A stretch of 64,000 nt of DNA from NCBI RefSeq assembly GCF_900091625.1, contig NZ_FMIC01000001.1, positions 1-64,000 of the forward strand. Direction: 5' to 3'. The position numbers and the translations under genes were made by a program. The DNA comes from Micromonospora peucetia (lineage in GTDB: Bacteria; Actinomycetota; Actinomycetes; Mycobacteriales; Micromonosporaceae). The notes under the pieces are model-generated. The model made no database searches, had not been told where the DNA came from, and saw only the letters and a program-made list of their open reading frames with translations. Each line of letters opens with the position of its first letter. Within the stretch, counting starts at the first letter, position 1. This document shows, piece by piece, positions 1 to 9,204 of this stretch.

Positions 1-1634
1 CGGTCGCTGCCGGCGGGGGCGGTGATCTGCCCGGCGCGGACCTTGCGGTTGTACTCGTCGACGTGCCGGCAGCCGTGGGCGGCCATGTCGTCGTAGCGCA
101 TGTCCATCTCCCGCACGACCCACTCCAGGGCGTCGGCGGCCTTACGGGCGTTGGTGATGATCGGGGTGACCAGGTGCGGAAGTCCCTCGTAGGCGGTCAG
201 CTCGACGCGCTTGGGGTCGATCAGCAGCAGCCGCACCTCCTCGGGGGTGGCCCGCGTGAGCAGGGAGACGAGCAGGGTGTTGAGGCAGCCGGACTTGCCG
301 GCGCCGGTGGCGCCGCCGATGAGGATGTGGGGCATGGCCGCGAGGTTGGCGGTGACCGCGCTGCCGTCGATGTCCTGGCCCAGACCGACAAGGAGCCGGT
401 GCTGGTCGCGGGCGGCGGAGCGGATGACGTCGCCGAGGGTCACGATCTCCCGGTCCGGGTTGGGCAGCTCCACCCCGACGGCGCTCTTGCCCGGGATCGT
501 GTCGAGCATCCGCACGTTCTCGGTGCCGACGCTCAGGCCGAAGTTCTTGGCCAGGCCGGTAACCTTTTGGACCTTCACGCCGGGGCCGAGGGTGATCTCG
601 TAGCGGGTGACGGTCGGTCCGCGGCGCGCACCGGACACCTTTGCGGCGACCTTGAACTCGTCGAGAACGCCCTGCAGCGCCATCCAGCCGGCGTCGCCGG
701 GTCCGACGCGGCGGCGGGTGGACTCGCCGGCGGCGAGCAGGCTCACCGGCGGCAACTGGTAGCCGCCGGCCGTCGTCGCCGGCGATACCGCCGCGACGGT
801 CGTGGTGGCCGGGTCGGCCGCCCGGCGCGGTCGCGGCGGGCGAGACGCGGATTCCTCGGAATCACCCGGAGCGGCGGGCGTGGCAGCCGTCGGCGTAGCG
901 GTGGTGGCCGTCGGCATGGCGGTGGTGTCGTCCTGGTCGACGTCGTCCTCGTCGTCGGCGTCGATGAGGTCGATAAGGTCCGTCGCCGGCGACGCGGGGG
1001 TGCGGCGGCGCAGAGCGGCGATGCTGGTCGCCACGGCGACCGGGGTGATGCCGGTGAGGGCGGTCAGGCCGGCGGCGACGAGTCCGATCAGGATCGGCGC
1101 GGCACCCCATGCGCTGAGCACGAGGTCGAGAGCACCGGTCAGGCGGCCGATCAGCCCGCCCGCGCCGGGCGCGGCAAGGTCGAGTAGTCCGCCGAGGCCG
1201 GCGGCGATCCCGAGGGTGCCGGCGGCCTGGGCGAGGGTGCGGACGGTGTGGGTGCCGGCGGGGTGGCGCATCACCTGCACGGCGAGCCAGATCAGCGGGA
1301 GCGGCGCGAGCGGGGCGAGTCCGCCGAGCAGGGCGTCGGTGATGGCGGCCGGCACGTCGAGGATCCGCCCAAGCGGTCCGGCGGGGTTGGTCCACTGCGC
1401 GGCGGCGACGGTCAGGCCGGTCAGCAGCAGGGCCAGGCCGGCGTGGTCGTGGCCGGGCAGGTCCACCTCGGGGGTGCGGTGCGGGCTGGGCAGGCGGCGG
1501 GCGAGACGGCCGGCGCCACGGGCGGCGCGGTGCCAGGTGGCGCGGGTGGCCACACCGCACCAACGGGCGATTGCGGCGCCGTGGTCGACCTCGGCCTTCT
1601 TGTTCGCGCTGCGGCGGCGGGTGGTGCTGGCCAT
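1..1634 (-). CDS. FtsK/SpoIIIE-type DNA translocase (3' end outside window)
   Basis: Reads leftward off the window edge, leaving 544 codons visible. It starts at an ATG preceded by AAGGAGACC. Residues about 60-195 contain several hydrophobic segments (membrane anchor). An acidic Thr/Ala/Pro linker follows. The conserved FtsK core then begins: GPTVTRYE near residue 337, Walker A GGATGAGKS near 439 and the family signature DPKRVEL near 470. Members of this family are membrane-anchored hexameric pumps that move double-stranded DNA. The core looks like chromosomal FtsK/SpoIIIE, but the gene is the last visible member of a plasmid-style operon, so a role in element transfer or partition is inferred. 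The gamma domain, if present, is off the edge. Confidence 0.85.
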   Translation of the reverse strand, partial: MASTTRRRSANKKAEVDHGAAIARWCGVATRATWHRAARGAGRLARRLPSPHRTPEVDLPGHDHAGLALLLTGLTVAAAQWTNPAGPLGRILDVPAAITDALLGGLAPLAPLPLIWLAVQVMRHPAGTHTVRTLAQAAGTLGIAAGLGGLLDLAAPGAGGLIGRLTGALDLVLSAWGAAPILIGLVAAGLTALTGITPVAVATSIAALRRRTPASPATDLIDLIDADDEDDVDQDDTTAMPTATTATPTAATPAAPGDSEESASRPPRPRRAADPATTTVAAVSPATTAGGYQLPPVSLLAAGESTRRRVGPGDAGWMALQGVLDEFKVAAKVSGARRGPTVTRYEITLGPGVKVQKVTGLAKNFGLSVGTENVRMLDTIPGKSAVGVELPNPDREIVTLGDVIRSAARDQHRLLVGLGQDIDGSAVTANLAAMPHILIGGATGAGKSGCLNTLLVSLLTRATPEEVRLLLIDPKRVELTAYEGLPHLVTPIITNARKAADALEWVVREMDMRYDDMAAHGCRHVDEYNRKVRAGQITAPAGSD

Positions 1635-1741
1635 GGGGGTCTCCTTGTCCGGGCGGGAGTGGGTGCGCGGCAGGGGCAGGGGGGTGGGCTTGGCGGCCAC
1701 CGCGATGGCCGGACCCGAGGGGCCGGCCGTCACGGCGGCGG

Positions 1742-3679
1742 TCAGGCCGAGATGGTGAAGGGGCCGCCGCGCTGGGCGGGCGGGGTGATGCGGCCGGCGT
1801 CCTTGAGTCGGCCGAGCAGGGCGTAGAGCTGGGACTGCTCGACGGGGCAGTCGGGGCGGTCCAGCAGCGCCTGGGCGGAGGCGGGTCCACGGCGCAGGCA
1901 CGCCAGCACCCACTCGGCGGGGGTGGGCGGGGTGACCTGCTCCACCACCGCGGTGGTGCTCTTGCGGCCACCACCGCCGAACGCGGCGCGCAGCCGGTCC
2001 ACGGCGCTGCCGCCGCCCGTGGTTGTCTTGGCGGTGGTGGCCGGGGCGCGGTGGCCAGCGAGCACGATCGGGCTGGCCGGGTCGACTGCCGGGACCTGCC
2101 ACTGCACGGGCACGCGGGGGCTGGTGGCGGCCACGGCGGCCTCGTCGAGGTTCGGGACGCGGCAGATCATGCCGACGCGGTTGCTGTTGCGCAGGTAGCC
2201 CATGCCGGCGGTGGTCTGGCCGTCGATCTCGGCGGGCAACGCGAACGGGTCACCGACGAAGTCGTCGGGCAGGATCGTCGAGCCGCTGCCACGGTTGGAG
2301 ATCCGCAGCACGAAGGCGTTGCCGGCGACCACGGCGTCACGCAGACGCACCGACCCGCCAAGGGACTTCATCTGCGGGAGCTGGGTGGCCAGCACGAGGC
2401 CGCAGCCGGTCTTACGCATCGTCTCGGCGGCCTGCTCGACCACGCCGACGATCGGCGTGTTCGGGATCAGCACGAGCTGGCACTCGTCGATGACGACGAC
2501 GAACATGCGCAGGCCGAGGGCCTTCACGCGGGGGTCGTCCTCGTCGAATGCCTCGACGCCGGCGCCAGCCAGCAGTTCGCTGCGGCGCATCACCTCGGCG
2601 TGGAACCGGCGGGCCAGCAGGGCGGTCGCCTCGACGCCGGGGTGGTACTCCACCGTGTCTTTCCAGGCGGGCAGGCTCTGCCCGTTCTGCGGGTCGCCGA
2701 CGGCGACCTGCACCCCCGCGTCGAGCAGATTGGCGATCAGCGCGCCCAGGGCGCGGGACTTGCCGGTGCCCATCGATCCGACGATCAGACCGCCGAGCAC
2801 CCCGAAACGCGGCCGGGTCAGCACCCAGTGGCCGGGAGAGCCGTCGCTGAAACGAGCGATTTCGAAGCGGCCGTTGGCGTAGGTGGGGCCGGTCCACGGC
2901 ACCCCGCCGGCGATGTAGGACCGCTCGACGAAGATCACCCGCAGCCACGCCCGCTTGCCGGTGTTGCGCCACCCGACGGCGCCCTCGTCGAGGTCCAGGG
3001 CGACCTCCACGTCCGGGCCGGTCTTGACCAGCGGGCCCGGCTTCGTGCCGGGAGCCAACCGCACGAGGGCCTCGACAACTCCGGGGCGGGGCGCGACCGC
3101 CTGCACCAGCGTGGTGCCCTCGCACACCTTCGCGGGCAGCACCTCGTGCTCCCAGCGGTGCTGCCAGTGCGCGGTCAGCGGATCCACCTCGGCCGGCACG
3201 TCGGCCACGGCCGGGGCCGGGGTCGGCTCGGGCTGTGGCGGGCGCTGGCGCAGGTGGTACCACCACGGCCAGCCGAGCACCGCGCCGGCGAGCGTCGGCA
3301 CGAACATGGTCAGCGTCGGGTGGGCGGCCATGGCGGCTGGGCCGCCGGCGGCGACCGTGGCGACGGCGCACACGCCGAGGACCACGGCGATCGCGGCCCG
3401 CCACGCCCGCACGGTGCGGGAGCGGGCCCGCCACCCGACGGCGGTGGCGGCGATGGCCAGGGCGAGGATCGCCACCGTCTGCCACGACACCCCAAGGGGG
3501 CCGGCCACCCAGGCGACGACCAGCTCGGCGGCGACCCAGTAGGCCGGCAGCAGCCGGCGCCAGCTGCGCTTGACCAGCCACGCCACCGCGTAGGCGGTGA
3601 CGGCGAGCAGGGCGGTCAGGGCGTGGCCGAGCTTGGCCAGGCGCTCCGAGCGAATCTCCTGAGCGGTCCGGGTCGTCAT
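1742..3679 (-). CDS. Conjugation-type FtsK/TraB-like DNA translocase
   Basis: A 645-residue protein with about four N-terminal hydrophobic segments (residues 15-130), a middle domain, Walker A GSMGTGKS near residue 300 and Walker B VVVIDECQ near 392. The last ~60 residues resemble a small winged-helix (LACLRRGPASAQALL onward), as in translocases that read DNA sequence. Actinomycete TraB/SpoIIIE-like proteins of this layout pump plasmid DNA between mycelial cells. It lies 107 bp upstream of a second FtsK-like gene on the same strand, so two DNA pumps share one operon. The assignment to the FtsK/HerA class is firm; the exact role is inferred from the neighbours. Confidence 0.8.
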   Translation of the reverse strand: MTTRTAQEIRSERLAKLGHALTALLAVTAYAVAWLVKRSWRRLLPAYWVAAELVVAWVAGPLGVSWQTVAILALAIAATAVGWRARSRTVRAWRAAIAVVLGVCAVATVAAGGPAAMAAHPTLTMFVPTLAGAVLGWPWWYHLRQRPPQPEPTPAPAVADVPAEVDPLTAHWQHRWEHEVLPAKVCEGTTLVQAVAPRPGVVEALVRLAPGTKPGPLVKTGPDVEVALDLDEGAVGWRNTGKRAWLRVIFVERSYIAGGVPWTGPTYANGRFEIARFSDGSPGHWVLTRPRFGVLGGLIVGSMGTGKSRALGALIANLLDAGVQVAVGDPQNGQSLPAWKDTVEYHPGVEATALLARRFHAEVMRRSELLAGAGVEAFDEDDPRVKALGLRMFVVVIDECQLVLIPNTPIVGVVEQAAETMRKTGCGLVLATQLPQMKSLGGSVRLRDAVVAGNAFVLRISNRGSGSTILPDDFVGDPFALPAEIDGQTTAGMGYLRNSNRVGMICRVPNLDEAAVAATSPRVPVQWQVPAVDPASPIVLAGHRAPATTAKTTTGGGSAVDRLRAAFGGGGRKSTTAVVEQVTPPTPAEWVLACLRRGPASAQALLDRPDCPVEQSQLYALLGRLKDAGRITPPAQRGGPFTISA

Positions 3680-3778
3680 CGCGGGCTCCTCATGCGTCGG
3701 GGCTGGCAGGCGGTGCGAGAGAGGGGGAGGGGCTGGGCCCCGGGGCGGTGACCGCCCCGGGGCCCGGGGTGGGTCGGG

Positions 3779-5302
3779 TCAGCCGACCAGGACTTCCTTG
3801 CTGGCGACGTTGCCGCCGGCGTCGGCGACGGCCTCGGCGACCTGGCCGTCCTTGGCGTTGAAGTCGCCCAACGCGGCCTGCAGCTCCTCCTGGGCGCTGT
3901 TCAGTGCCGCGTGGGCGGCGGCAACCTGCTCGGCGGCGTCGCGCAGGTGCGCGACGGTCGAGGCCGCCATCTCCAGGGACTCGTAGCGGTCGGCGGCCTC
4001 GGTCAGCACGCCGGCGATCCCGCCGATCGTCTCGGCGTTCTCCCCGGCGGCCTCGGCCGCAGCGGTGAACGCGGCGCGGATCTCCTCCGGACCAGTGGCT
4101 TCCAGGTTCACGGTCATCTCCCTCAGTTGCTCGGTGGTGCTTGAACCGGCCGCCGGGTCGGCGGTCGGGTGGTGCTGGTCGTCCCCGGCGTCGGTGCCGG
4201 TGGTCTTGTGGTCGTCGCAGTACGGGCCCTGCGGGCCGCCAGCGGGGTTGTCGCACCACTGGTCGAGAAAGCCCTCGCGGACCTCGCGGTGGGCGCACTT
4301 GCCGTACAGCTCGGAGCGCAGCCGTTCCTGGTCGCCCTGGGTGACCGGGGTGGTCGGCGCCGGGGTGTCGGCGGCCGGGGGGCAGGTGTGCTGGGCGGCG
4401 GCGGCCTCGGCGGCGGCCAGTGAGTCGAAGCCCGCCCGGCGGGCGCGGCATCGCGGGCACACCCACTGGTAAACCGGGCCATCGGACGGCGGATTGGGGA
4501 CCGCACGGAGCCGGCTGTCGTCCGCACCGCATCGGGGACAGCTGTGCGGCATCTCGGCGGTGACGCTGGTCTTCCCGCACCGGTCGCACTTGGTGTGGTG
4601 AAACCGCTGCGGCCACTCCTGCGTCGGCTTCGGCATCGGCGGGGCGGGGTCGGCGGGCACCGGCTGCGCCGCCTGGGCCGGCTGCTCGGGCTGCCCGGCG
4701 GCCTCCGGCGTCGCCGGCTCCTGGGCGCCGCCCGGGATCACCCGCAGCGCGGGGCGTCGCGGTTCCTGCTCGCCGGCGTCGACGTCGGCGGCCGATTCGG
4801 TGGAATCGGTGTCGCTGTCCTGGGCAGCCTCCTTCTCCCCGGTGTACTGCTCGGGGTGCTCGGTGCGGGTGTGCTCGCGGCCGGCGCCCTGGGCGTTGGC
4901 CTCGATGCGGTACGGGCGGCTGGACCAGCCGCACAGGTCGCAGTCGGCGTACCAGCGGCCGTCGTCGTCGACGTCGACCACGACACCGTCGACGGCCTGG
5001 GCGCCGCGCTTGCGGGCCACCGCACGGCGGCGGCGGGCCCGGGCCCGCTCGGTGGCGTCCTCGATCAGCCCCGCGAGGTAGCCGTCGGCCGCCGCGACCG
5101 CGCCGCCCGACCGGCCACCGGCACCCCCGCCCGCGCCGTCGGTGCTCTTGCCGTCACCGGTGGCCTTCTGTCCGGCGGCCTGGCGGGCGCGGGCCTGCCG
5201 GCGCGGGGACTGCTTGCCGCGCACCGCGTACGCGGCGTCCTCCAGCAGCAGCACGGCGATCTTCGCCACCGCCAGATAGACCAGGATGTCGAAGAAGATC
5301 AC
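3779..5302 (-). CDS. Membrane-anchored zinc-ribbon protein with coiled-coil tail
   Basis: 507 residues, unrecognised as a named family. The GTG start overlaps the stop of the preceding gene (GTGA). A single N-terminal hydrophobic segment (FDILVYLAVAKIAVLLL) is followed by an Ala/Gly/Arg-rich linker. Several Cys pairs then suggest treble-clef or zinc-ribbon knuckles: CDLCGWS, CDRCGK with CPRCGADD, and CPRCRARR. The C-terminal ~110 residues are Ala/Glu-rich and likely alpha-helical coiled coil. Position just upstream of the FtsK-like pump suggests an accessory of the same membrane complex. Function unknown. Confidence 0.7.
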   Translation of the reverse strand: MIFFDILVYLAVAKIAVLLLEDAAYAVRGKQSPRRQARARQAAGQKATGDGKSTDGAGGGAGGRSGGAVAAADGYLAGLIEDATERARARRRRAVARKRGAQAVDGVVVDVDDDGRWYADCDLCGWSSRPYRIEANAQGAGREHTRTEHPEQYTGEKEAAQDSDTDSTESAADVDAGEQEPRRPALRVIPGGAQEPATPEAAGQPEQPAQAAQPVPADPAPPMPKPTQEWPQRFHHTKCDRCGKTSVTAEMPHSCPRCGADDSRLRAVPNPPSDGPVYQWVCPRCRARRAGFDSLAAAEAAAAQHTCPPAADTPAPTTPVTQGDQERLRSELYGKCAHREVREGFLDQWCDNPAGGPQGPYCDDHKTTGTDAGDDQHHPTADPAAGSSTTEQLREMTVNLEATGPEEIRAAFTAAAEAAGENAETIGGIAGVLTEAADRYESLEMAASTVAHLRDAAEQVAAAHAALNSAQEELQAALGDFNAKDGQVAEAVADAGGNVASKEVLVG

Positions 5303-5739
5303 TGGACCACGTCCCGGATGGTCGAACCGAGACCGCCAATGATCATCGGCAGCAGCAGGGCGCAGGCGAGTGCGGCGTGGGCCAGCTTGGCCTTGCCACC
5401 GCCGCCGCCCTTGCCGGCCGCGCCCTTGCCGCCGCCGACGCTCTTGCCGCCGCCCTTGCCGCGCAGGAACACGACCACGACGATCCCGAGCGCGAGTCCC
5501 AGCGCGGTGGGAAGGGCCAGGGCGACCTGCTTGGTGTCCTGACCGATCCAGTCGCCGATCGGCTCGGCGACAGTGGTGATGCCCTTGGCGAGCCACTTGT
5601 TGACCTGCGTGACGACGACACCGGCGAGCAGCGCGCCGACCACCAGACCGACGACGACCCGCAGGCGGGGAGTGAAGTGGAAGGCGATCGACAGGCCGAT
5701 GTAGACGAGTCCGCCGAGCACGATCAGTGCGCTGGTCAT
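5299..5739 (-). CDS. Small polytopic membrane protein
   Basis: 146 residues. Start ATG chosen because GAGGAG lies 8 bases upstream and the longer frame above it is arginine-rich out-of-frame sequence. Three to four hydrophobic helices (starting ALIVLGGLVYIGLSIAF), with a Gly/Lys-rich cytoplasmic-type loop (KGGGKSVGGGKG) before the last helix. No family recognised. Its stop overlaps the start of the zinc-ribbon protein, so the two are probably made in fixed ratio and may sit in the same transfer complex. Confidence 0.7.
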   Translation of the reverse strand: MTSALIVLGGLVYIGLSIAFHFTPRLRVVVGLVVGALLAGVVVTQVNKWLAKGITTVAEPIGDWIGQDTKQVALALPTALGLALGIVVVVFLRGKGGGKSVGGGKGAAGKGGGGGKAKLAHAALACALLLPMIIGGLGSTIRDVVQ

Positions 5740-5753
5740 GACGGGTGCTCCTC

Positions 5754-6215
5754 TCAGAGGGTTCGGGTTGCGAGGAAGACCGCAGCTACCGCGGCGGCGG
5801 CCAGCGATCGCAGGGGATGGGCCAGAACCCACGAGGCCAGGTGCAGCAGGCCGCGGGGGATGAGCACGAGCACCGCCCAGCAGGCCATCGCGATGGCTTG
5901 GGCGTCCTGGCCGTCGCGGGCCTGACCGGTCAGCGCGACGAGGTCGGACAGCGGCTCCGGGGAGCCGGTCCACACCGCCGTGACGCTCTCCCAATCCCCC
6001 GGAACGTCACGCAGAGCAATTCCGATGCCGGAGTTGGGGCCGGAAGAGGTCGGTCCGTTGTGTGCGGGTTCGTCCTGGTTGGATTCCGGTAGGGGAGGGG
6101 TCGGAAGGGCCTCTGACCGGTGCGGAGCGAGGGAAACGACGTCCGCCTCACGCCGGAACGGAATTCGCGGCATCGGTGACGGTTGGTAGTTCTCCTCGGC
6201 GGGTTGGGCGCTCAC
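5754..6215 (-). CDS. Hypothetical protein with C-terminal membrane segment
   Basis: 153 residues from a GTG that follows a near-perfect Shine-Dalgarno (GGAGGTGATCCC). The N-terminal 70 residues are polar and Pro-rich, probably disordered. A helical middle (ALTGQARDGQDAQAIAMACW) leads into hydrophobic stretches near the end (AVLVLIPRGLLHLASWVLA and LAAAAVAAVFLATRTL). Likely a bitopic or hairpin membrane protein of the sigma-to-FtsK operon. The 175-bp gap separating it from the next upstream gene is one of the larger breaks in the operon. Function unknown. Confidence 0.65.
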   Translation of the reverse strand: MSAQPAEENYQPSPMPRIPFRREADVVSLAPHRSEALPTPPLPESNQDEPAHNGPTSSGPNSGIGIALRDVPGDWESVTAVWTGSPEPLSDLVALTGQARDGQDAQAIAMACWAVLVLIPRGLLHLASWVLAHPLRSLAAAAVAAVFLATRTL

Positions 6216-6390
6216 GGGATCACCTCCATCAGGTGCGGTTGGTGCAGGTCGAAACGGGGTCGCATGGGGTTGTTCCTGCCTGCCGAGGGGTGGGGCCACG
6301 GCACTCGACCCGACGTCGTCGGCGGATCGAGCACCGTGGGCTCACCGGCTCACGGCCGCCGGGCTGTGCGCGCGGCGCTGGCCGGTCGGC

Positions 6391-7854
6391 TCACGCGACG
6401 CGACCGCTGGTGAGTTCGAGGACCTGGTCGACGATTTCCGCCGGCACGGCGTTGAGGACCCGGCTGATCGTGCGCTCGGAAATGCCGGTGATTTCCTTCA
6501 GCGCGGTCTGGGTGGCGTTCCGGTTTTCCGCCCGGGCGGCCAGGATCAGCGCCACCGTTTCCGGTCGGACCTTGTCCACCTCGGGCAGGTTGGCCGGCAA
6601 CTGAGCCGGAACCGACGCCAGAGATTTCCGGGCGACGGGCCGCGCAATTTCCGGCTGCCGCCCCCCGCTGGTTTCCGCCTTCTCCTGCGCCCTGGCGAGG
6701 GCGCGACGGGTGCGCTCCAGCTCGTTGGCCACCACGTCGCGGGCGTCCTTGATCGCCTGGCTCTCCTGCTCGGCGAGGGCCCGCGCGGTGGCCTGCGCCT
6801 CGGCGAAGCGCTGCGCCTGGTCCAGCTGCGCCCGCAGCGCCCGCACCGTCTCGTCCAGCTCGGCGACCCGGTCCTGGGCGGCCTGGTTGGTGTAGCGGGC
6901 CTCCGCCAGGGTCTGCTGGTAGTCACGTTCGGCCTGCTCAGCAGCCTCGGTGAGCACCCGCACCTGCTCGGCGGTGGCCTGCTCGGTCAGGGCCCGAGCG
7001 GTAGCGGCGCGGTCCGCGGCGTCGCGGGCCTCGGCCAGCCGACCCTCGGCCACCCGCGCCGCCTCGACCGCGGCGGCAGCCCGCTGCTCGGCGACCCGGG
7101 CGGCCTCACGAGCCTCAGCGGCGGCCTGGGCGTGCTCGGCGATTTCCGCCTCCGTGACGGCCTCGACTTCCGCCCGCGTTTCCGCCTCCGAGCGCGCCCG
7201 CGTTTCCGCCTCGGCCGCGCGGGTTTCCGCCTCGACCCGAGCAGCGGTTTCCGCCTCGGCCCGCGCCGTTTCCGCCCGCGCCGTCTCCTCGGCTTCCGCC
7301 TGCGCCCGGCGCGCGGCGGCCGTTTCCGCTCGCGCCGCCCGCACCTCTTCCGCCCGGCGGGCGGCCTCGGCATCAGCCAGGCGCTGCCGCTCGGCCTCGA
7401 TTTCCGCGTGCTTCCGACCGCCGTCAAGATCTCCGAGCACCAGCTTCGACAGGAACAGGAACGCCAGCGACGGCAGGCAGGCGAGGAACTTCGCCGACCA
7501 CGACGCGTCCGCGCCGACCGCCGACAACTGCGCCGCCAGGGACAGCACCGCGCCGAACAGCAGAATCACCAGGGCGTAGGACCACAAGCTCTTGCCCTGC
7601 CGCAGCCGCTTGCGCAACGACAGCGTCGCCACCAGCGGCACCAGCTCGGAGATGACCGCGTTGGCCCACCCAAACCACTCCGGGGTGTGCTCCGGCATCC
7701 AGTGCAGCGTCCAGTCCTTCATGTGCGTGAAGGACGCCGCGAGCGCGGCCAGCATGATCGCGATAAGCACGACCAGCTTGACGGTGTCCTCGACCTTGTC
7801 CGCCCGGCTGTCCACCGGCACGTCCACGCCGCTCGGAGTCGTCTCAGTGCTCAC
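6391..7854 (-). CDS. Polytopic membrane protein with long coiled coil and C-terminal HTH (DUF2637-like)
   Basis: 487 residues. GTG start overlaps the previous stop (GTGA) and has GGGAGGTG upstream. Residues ~20-150 carry four hydrophobic helices, including LVVLIAIMLAALAASF and LPSLAFLFLSKLVLG. Residues ~160-390 are an uninterrupted Ala/Glu/Arg heptad-rich coiled coil. The last ~70 residues contain a helix-turn-helix-like unit (TALKEITGISERTISRVL). The arrangement is reminiscent of DUF2637/Spd-type spreading proteins of actinomycete plasmids, though that match is by memory of layout only. It could tether DNA to the membrane. Confidence 0.6.
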   Translation of the reverse strand: MSTETTPSGVDVPVDSRADKVEDTVKLVVLIAIMLAALAASFTHMKDWTLHWMPEHTPEWFGWANAVISELVPLVATLSLRKRLRQGKSLWSYALVILLFGAVLSLAAQLSAVGADASWSAKFLACLPSLAFLFLSKLVLGDLDGGRKHAEIEAERQRLADAEAARRAEEVRAARAETAAARRAQAEAEETARAETARAEAETAARVEAETRAAEAETRARSEAETRAEVEAVTEAEIAEHAQAAAEAREAARVAEQRAAAAVEAARVAEGRLAEARDAADRAATARALTEQATAEQVRVLTEAAEQAERDYQQTLAEARYTNQAAQDRVAELDETVRALRAQLDQAQRFAEAQATARALAEQESQAIKDARDVVANELERTRRALARAQEKAETSGGRQPEIARPVARKSLASVPAQLPANLPEVDKVRPETVALILAARAENRNATQTALKEITGISERTISRVLNAVPAEIVDQVLELTSGRVA

Positions 7855-8222
7855 CGAGCACCTCCCGTTGGCGCGCAGTCCAGGCACTCCCCATGAGAGC
7901 GCGGGATGTAGTAGGGCTGCACGACCTGGCAGGTCGGGCAGGTGCGCCGGGCCCGCAGCGCGCAGCCGATCGCGGCCCGCTGCGCCGGCGTCGCCGTGCG
8001 CTTCGGCCGGGCCAGGTCCACCCGGTACAGGTAGGCCGCCCGCACACCACCGACGCCGCGCCACAGCACCTGCGCGGCCACCTCCTGGCCACCCGGCCGA
8101 AGCCCCCGCGCCCGCAACTGCCGGCGCGTGGCGTAGCCGGCCGGCGCACCCCGCCACCAATAGGTGGGTATGCCGTAACGGGTGCCCTCCGGGTCGTAGA
8201 ACGCGGCACGGATCCGGCTCAC
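7851..8222 (-). CDS. RRQRL-motif zinc-binding protein
   Basis: 123 residues. Start GTG at 8220-8222 overlaps the upstream stop (GTGA) and has GGGAGGTG 5 bases before it; an in-frame ATG 15 bases earlier would cover that ribosome site. Contains TRRQLRARGLRPGGQ, the hallmark of small actinomycete RRQRL proteins, then a C-terminal CPTC...C..C cluster (RTCPTCQVV, GECLDCAP) fit to bind one zinc. These proteins recur in Streptomyces and Micromonospora mobile-element operons; their activity is not established. Couples the unknown 163-residue protein to the coiled-coil membrane protein. Confidence 0.65.
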   Translation of the reverse strand: MSRIRAAFYDPEGTRYGIPTYWWRGAPAGYATRRQLRARGLRPGGQEVAAQVLWRGVGGVRAAYLYRVDLARPKRTATPAQRAAIGCALRARRTCPTCQVVQPYYIPRSHGECLDCAPTGGAR

Positions 8223-8710
8223 CGCGACACCTCCCACTCGTAGGAGGCCGTCACGGCCAGGTTCCCGGCCAGCATGAGCAGCGTCGACGTGGCCGCCGAG
8301 ATGGTCAGCCGGCCGAGGTCGTCAACGTCGGGCGGCGTCTGGTCGAACATCGCCGCGCGGGCCACCTTGATGCCCGCGACGATGTCGGTCAGCGGCAGCC
8401 CTTCCGCCGCGAACTGGCCGTGCCAGGCGTCGAGGATCTGCACCGCCGTCGCGTAGGCCGCACACACGCCCTTGGCCCAGGCATGCCCGGCAGGGTCGCT
8501 GTGCTCGGTGCGGTCCGCCTCCCGCAGGGCCGTCTCGCCCCGCGCGGCCCAATCGGCGCGTACCTGCTCCGGCGAGAGCACCTCACGGCCGTTGAGGATC
8601 AGGCGGCCGGTGTACGACACCACCGTGCCGCGCCGGTCGCTGCTGATGTTCGACCGGCCAGTCGCGCGGATGCTGACACCCGCCAGCGTCGGAATCCGAA
8701 GGGTTGGCAT
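8219..8710 (-). CDS. Hypothetical protein in sigma-FtsK operon
   Basis: 163 residues, ATG overlapping the preceding stop (ATGA). Mixed alpha/beta composition with no signal peptide or clear membrane segment; a moderately hydrophobic helix lies near the C-terminus (TLLMLAGNLAVTAS). No motif recognised. GC-rich third positions and two-sided start-stop coupling support it as real. It is translated between the small membrane protein and the RRQRL protein. Confidence 0.6.
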   Translation of the reverse strand: MPTLRIPTLAGVSIRATGRSNISSDRRGTVVSYTGRLILNGREVLSPEQVRADWAARGETALREADRTEHSDPAGHAWAKGVCAAYATAVQILDAWHGQFAAEGLPLTDIVAGIKVARAAMFDQTPPDVDDLGRLTISAATSTLLMLAGNLAVTASYEWEVSR

Positions 8711-9204
8711 CAGCTCTCACCACCGGCCGCGCGGCGGGCCCGGGCCTGCGCGAGCAGCTCCCGACCGAGGGGGTTGAGGTCGGCCTCGTCGACGTCCACG
8801 GCCAGGCCGTGACGGCGCTCGTCGAGCCACCGCCCCAGCCGGCCGCCACCAACCACCGCGCCGACCAGGCCGACCGCGACAGCCGGGGAGTAGAGCAGGA
8901 CCTGCGGCACCTGCTCGGCGTGCTCGGCCAGCAGCCGGCCCGCGAGCATCGCGATCGGGGCCCCCGCGACCGCCGCACCGGCAGCGACCTTCGGCGTCCG
9001 CGCCGACGTCGGCCGGTCCGCGAACCGGCGAGACTCACGCTCGTCGCTGATCGCCTGGCGCAGCTCGCCGGCGAACCAGCCCGGCAGCGCCGCGACCGAC
9101 GCCGCCCGGTGCTCCAGCTCGACGTCCGACGCCTTACGCAGGCTGGTCCGGTAGCTGGCCAGCGCAGCGGCCAGATCCAACGCCTTGGTGGTCGGGGCCG
9201 TCAT
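8710..9204 (-). CDS. Hypothetical membrane-associated protein
   Basis: 164 residues. The N-terminal half is helical and charged (DLAAALASYRTSLRKASD). The centre holds two hydrophobic stretches (VAAGAAVAGAPIAMLAG and AVAVGLVGAVVGGG), consistent with a helical hairpin in the membrane. A polar tail follows. Stop overlaps the next start, and its own start lies inside the end of the GGDEF gene. No family recognised. Confidence 0.6.
   Translation of the reverse strand: MTAPTTKALDLAAALASYRTSLRKASDVELEHRAASVAALPGWFAGELRQAISDERESRRFADRPTSARTPKVAAGAAVAGAPIAMLAGRLLAEHAEQVPQVLLYSPAVAVGLVGAVVGGGRLGRWLDERRHGLAVDVDEADLNPLGRELLAQARARRAAGGES

Noticed and set aside
1571..3751. 726-codon plus-strand open frame opposite the FtsK/TraB-like gene
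   Set aside because: Composition is Gly/Arg/His-rich antisense text, with no ribosome site; the minus strand carries a clear P-loop translocase.
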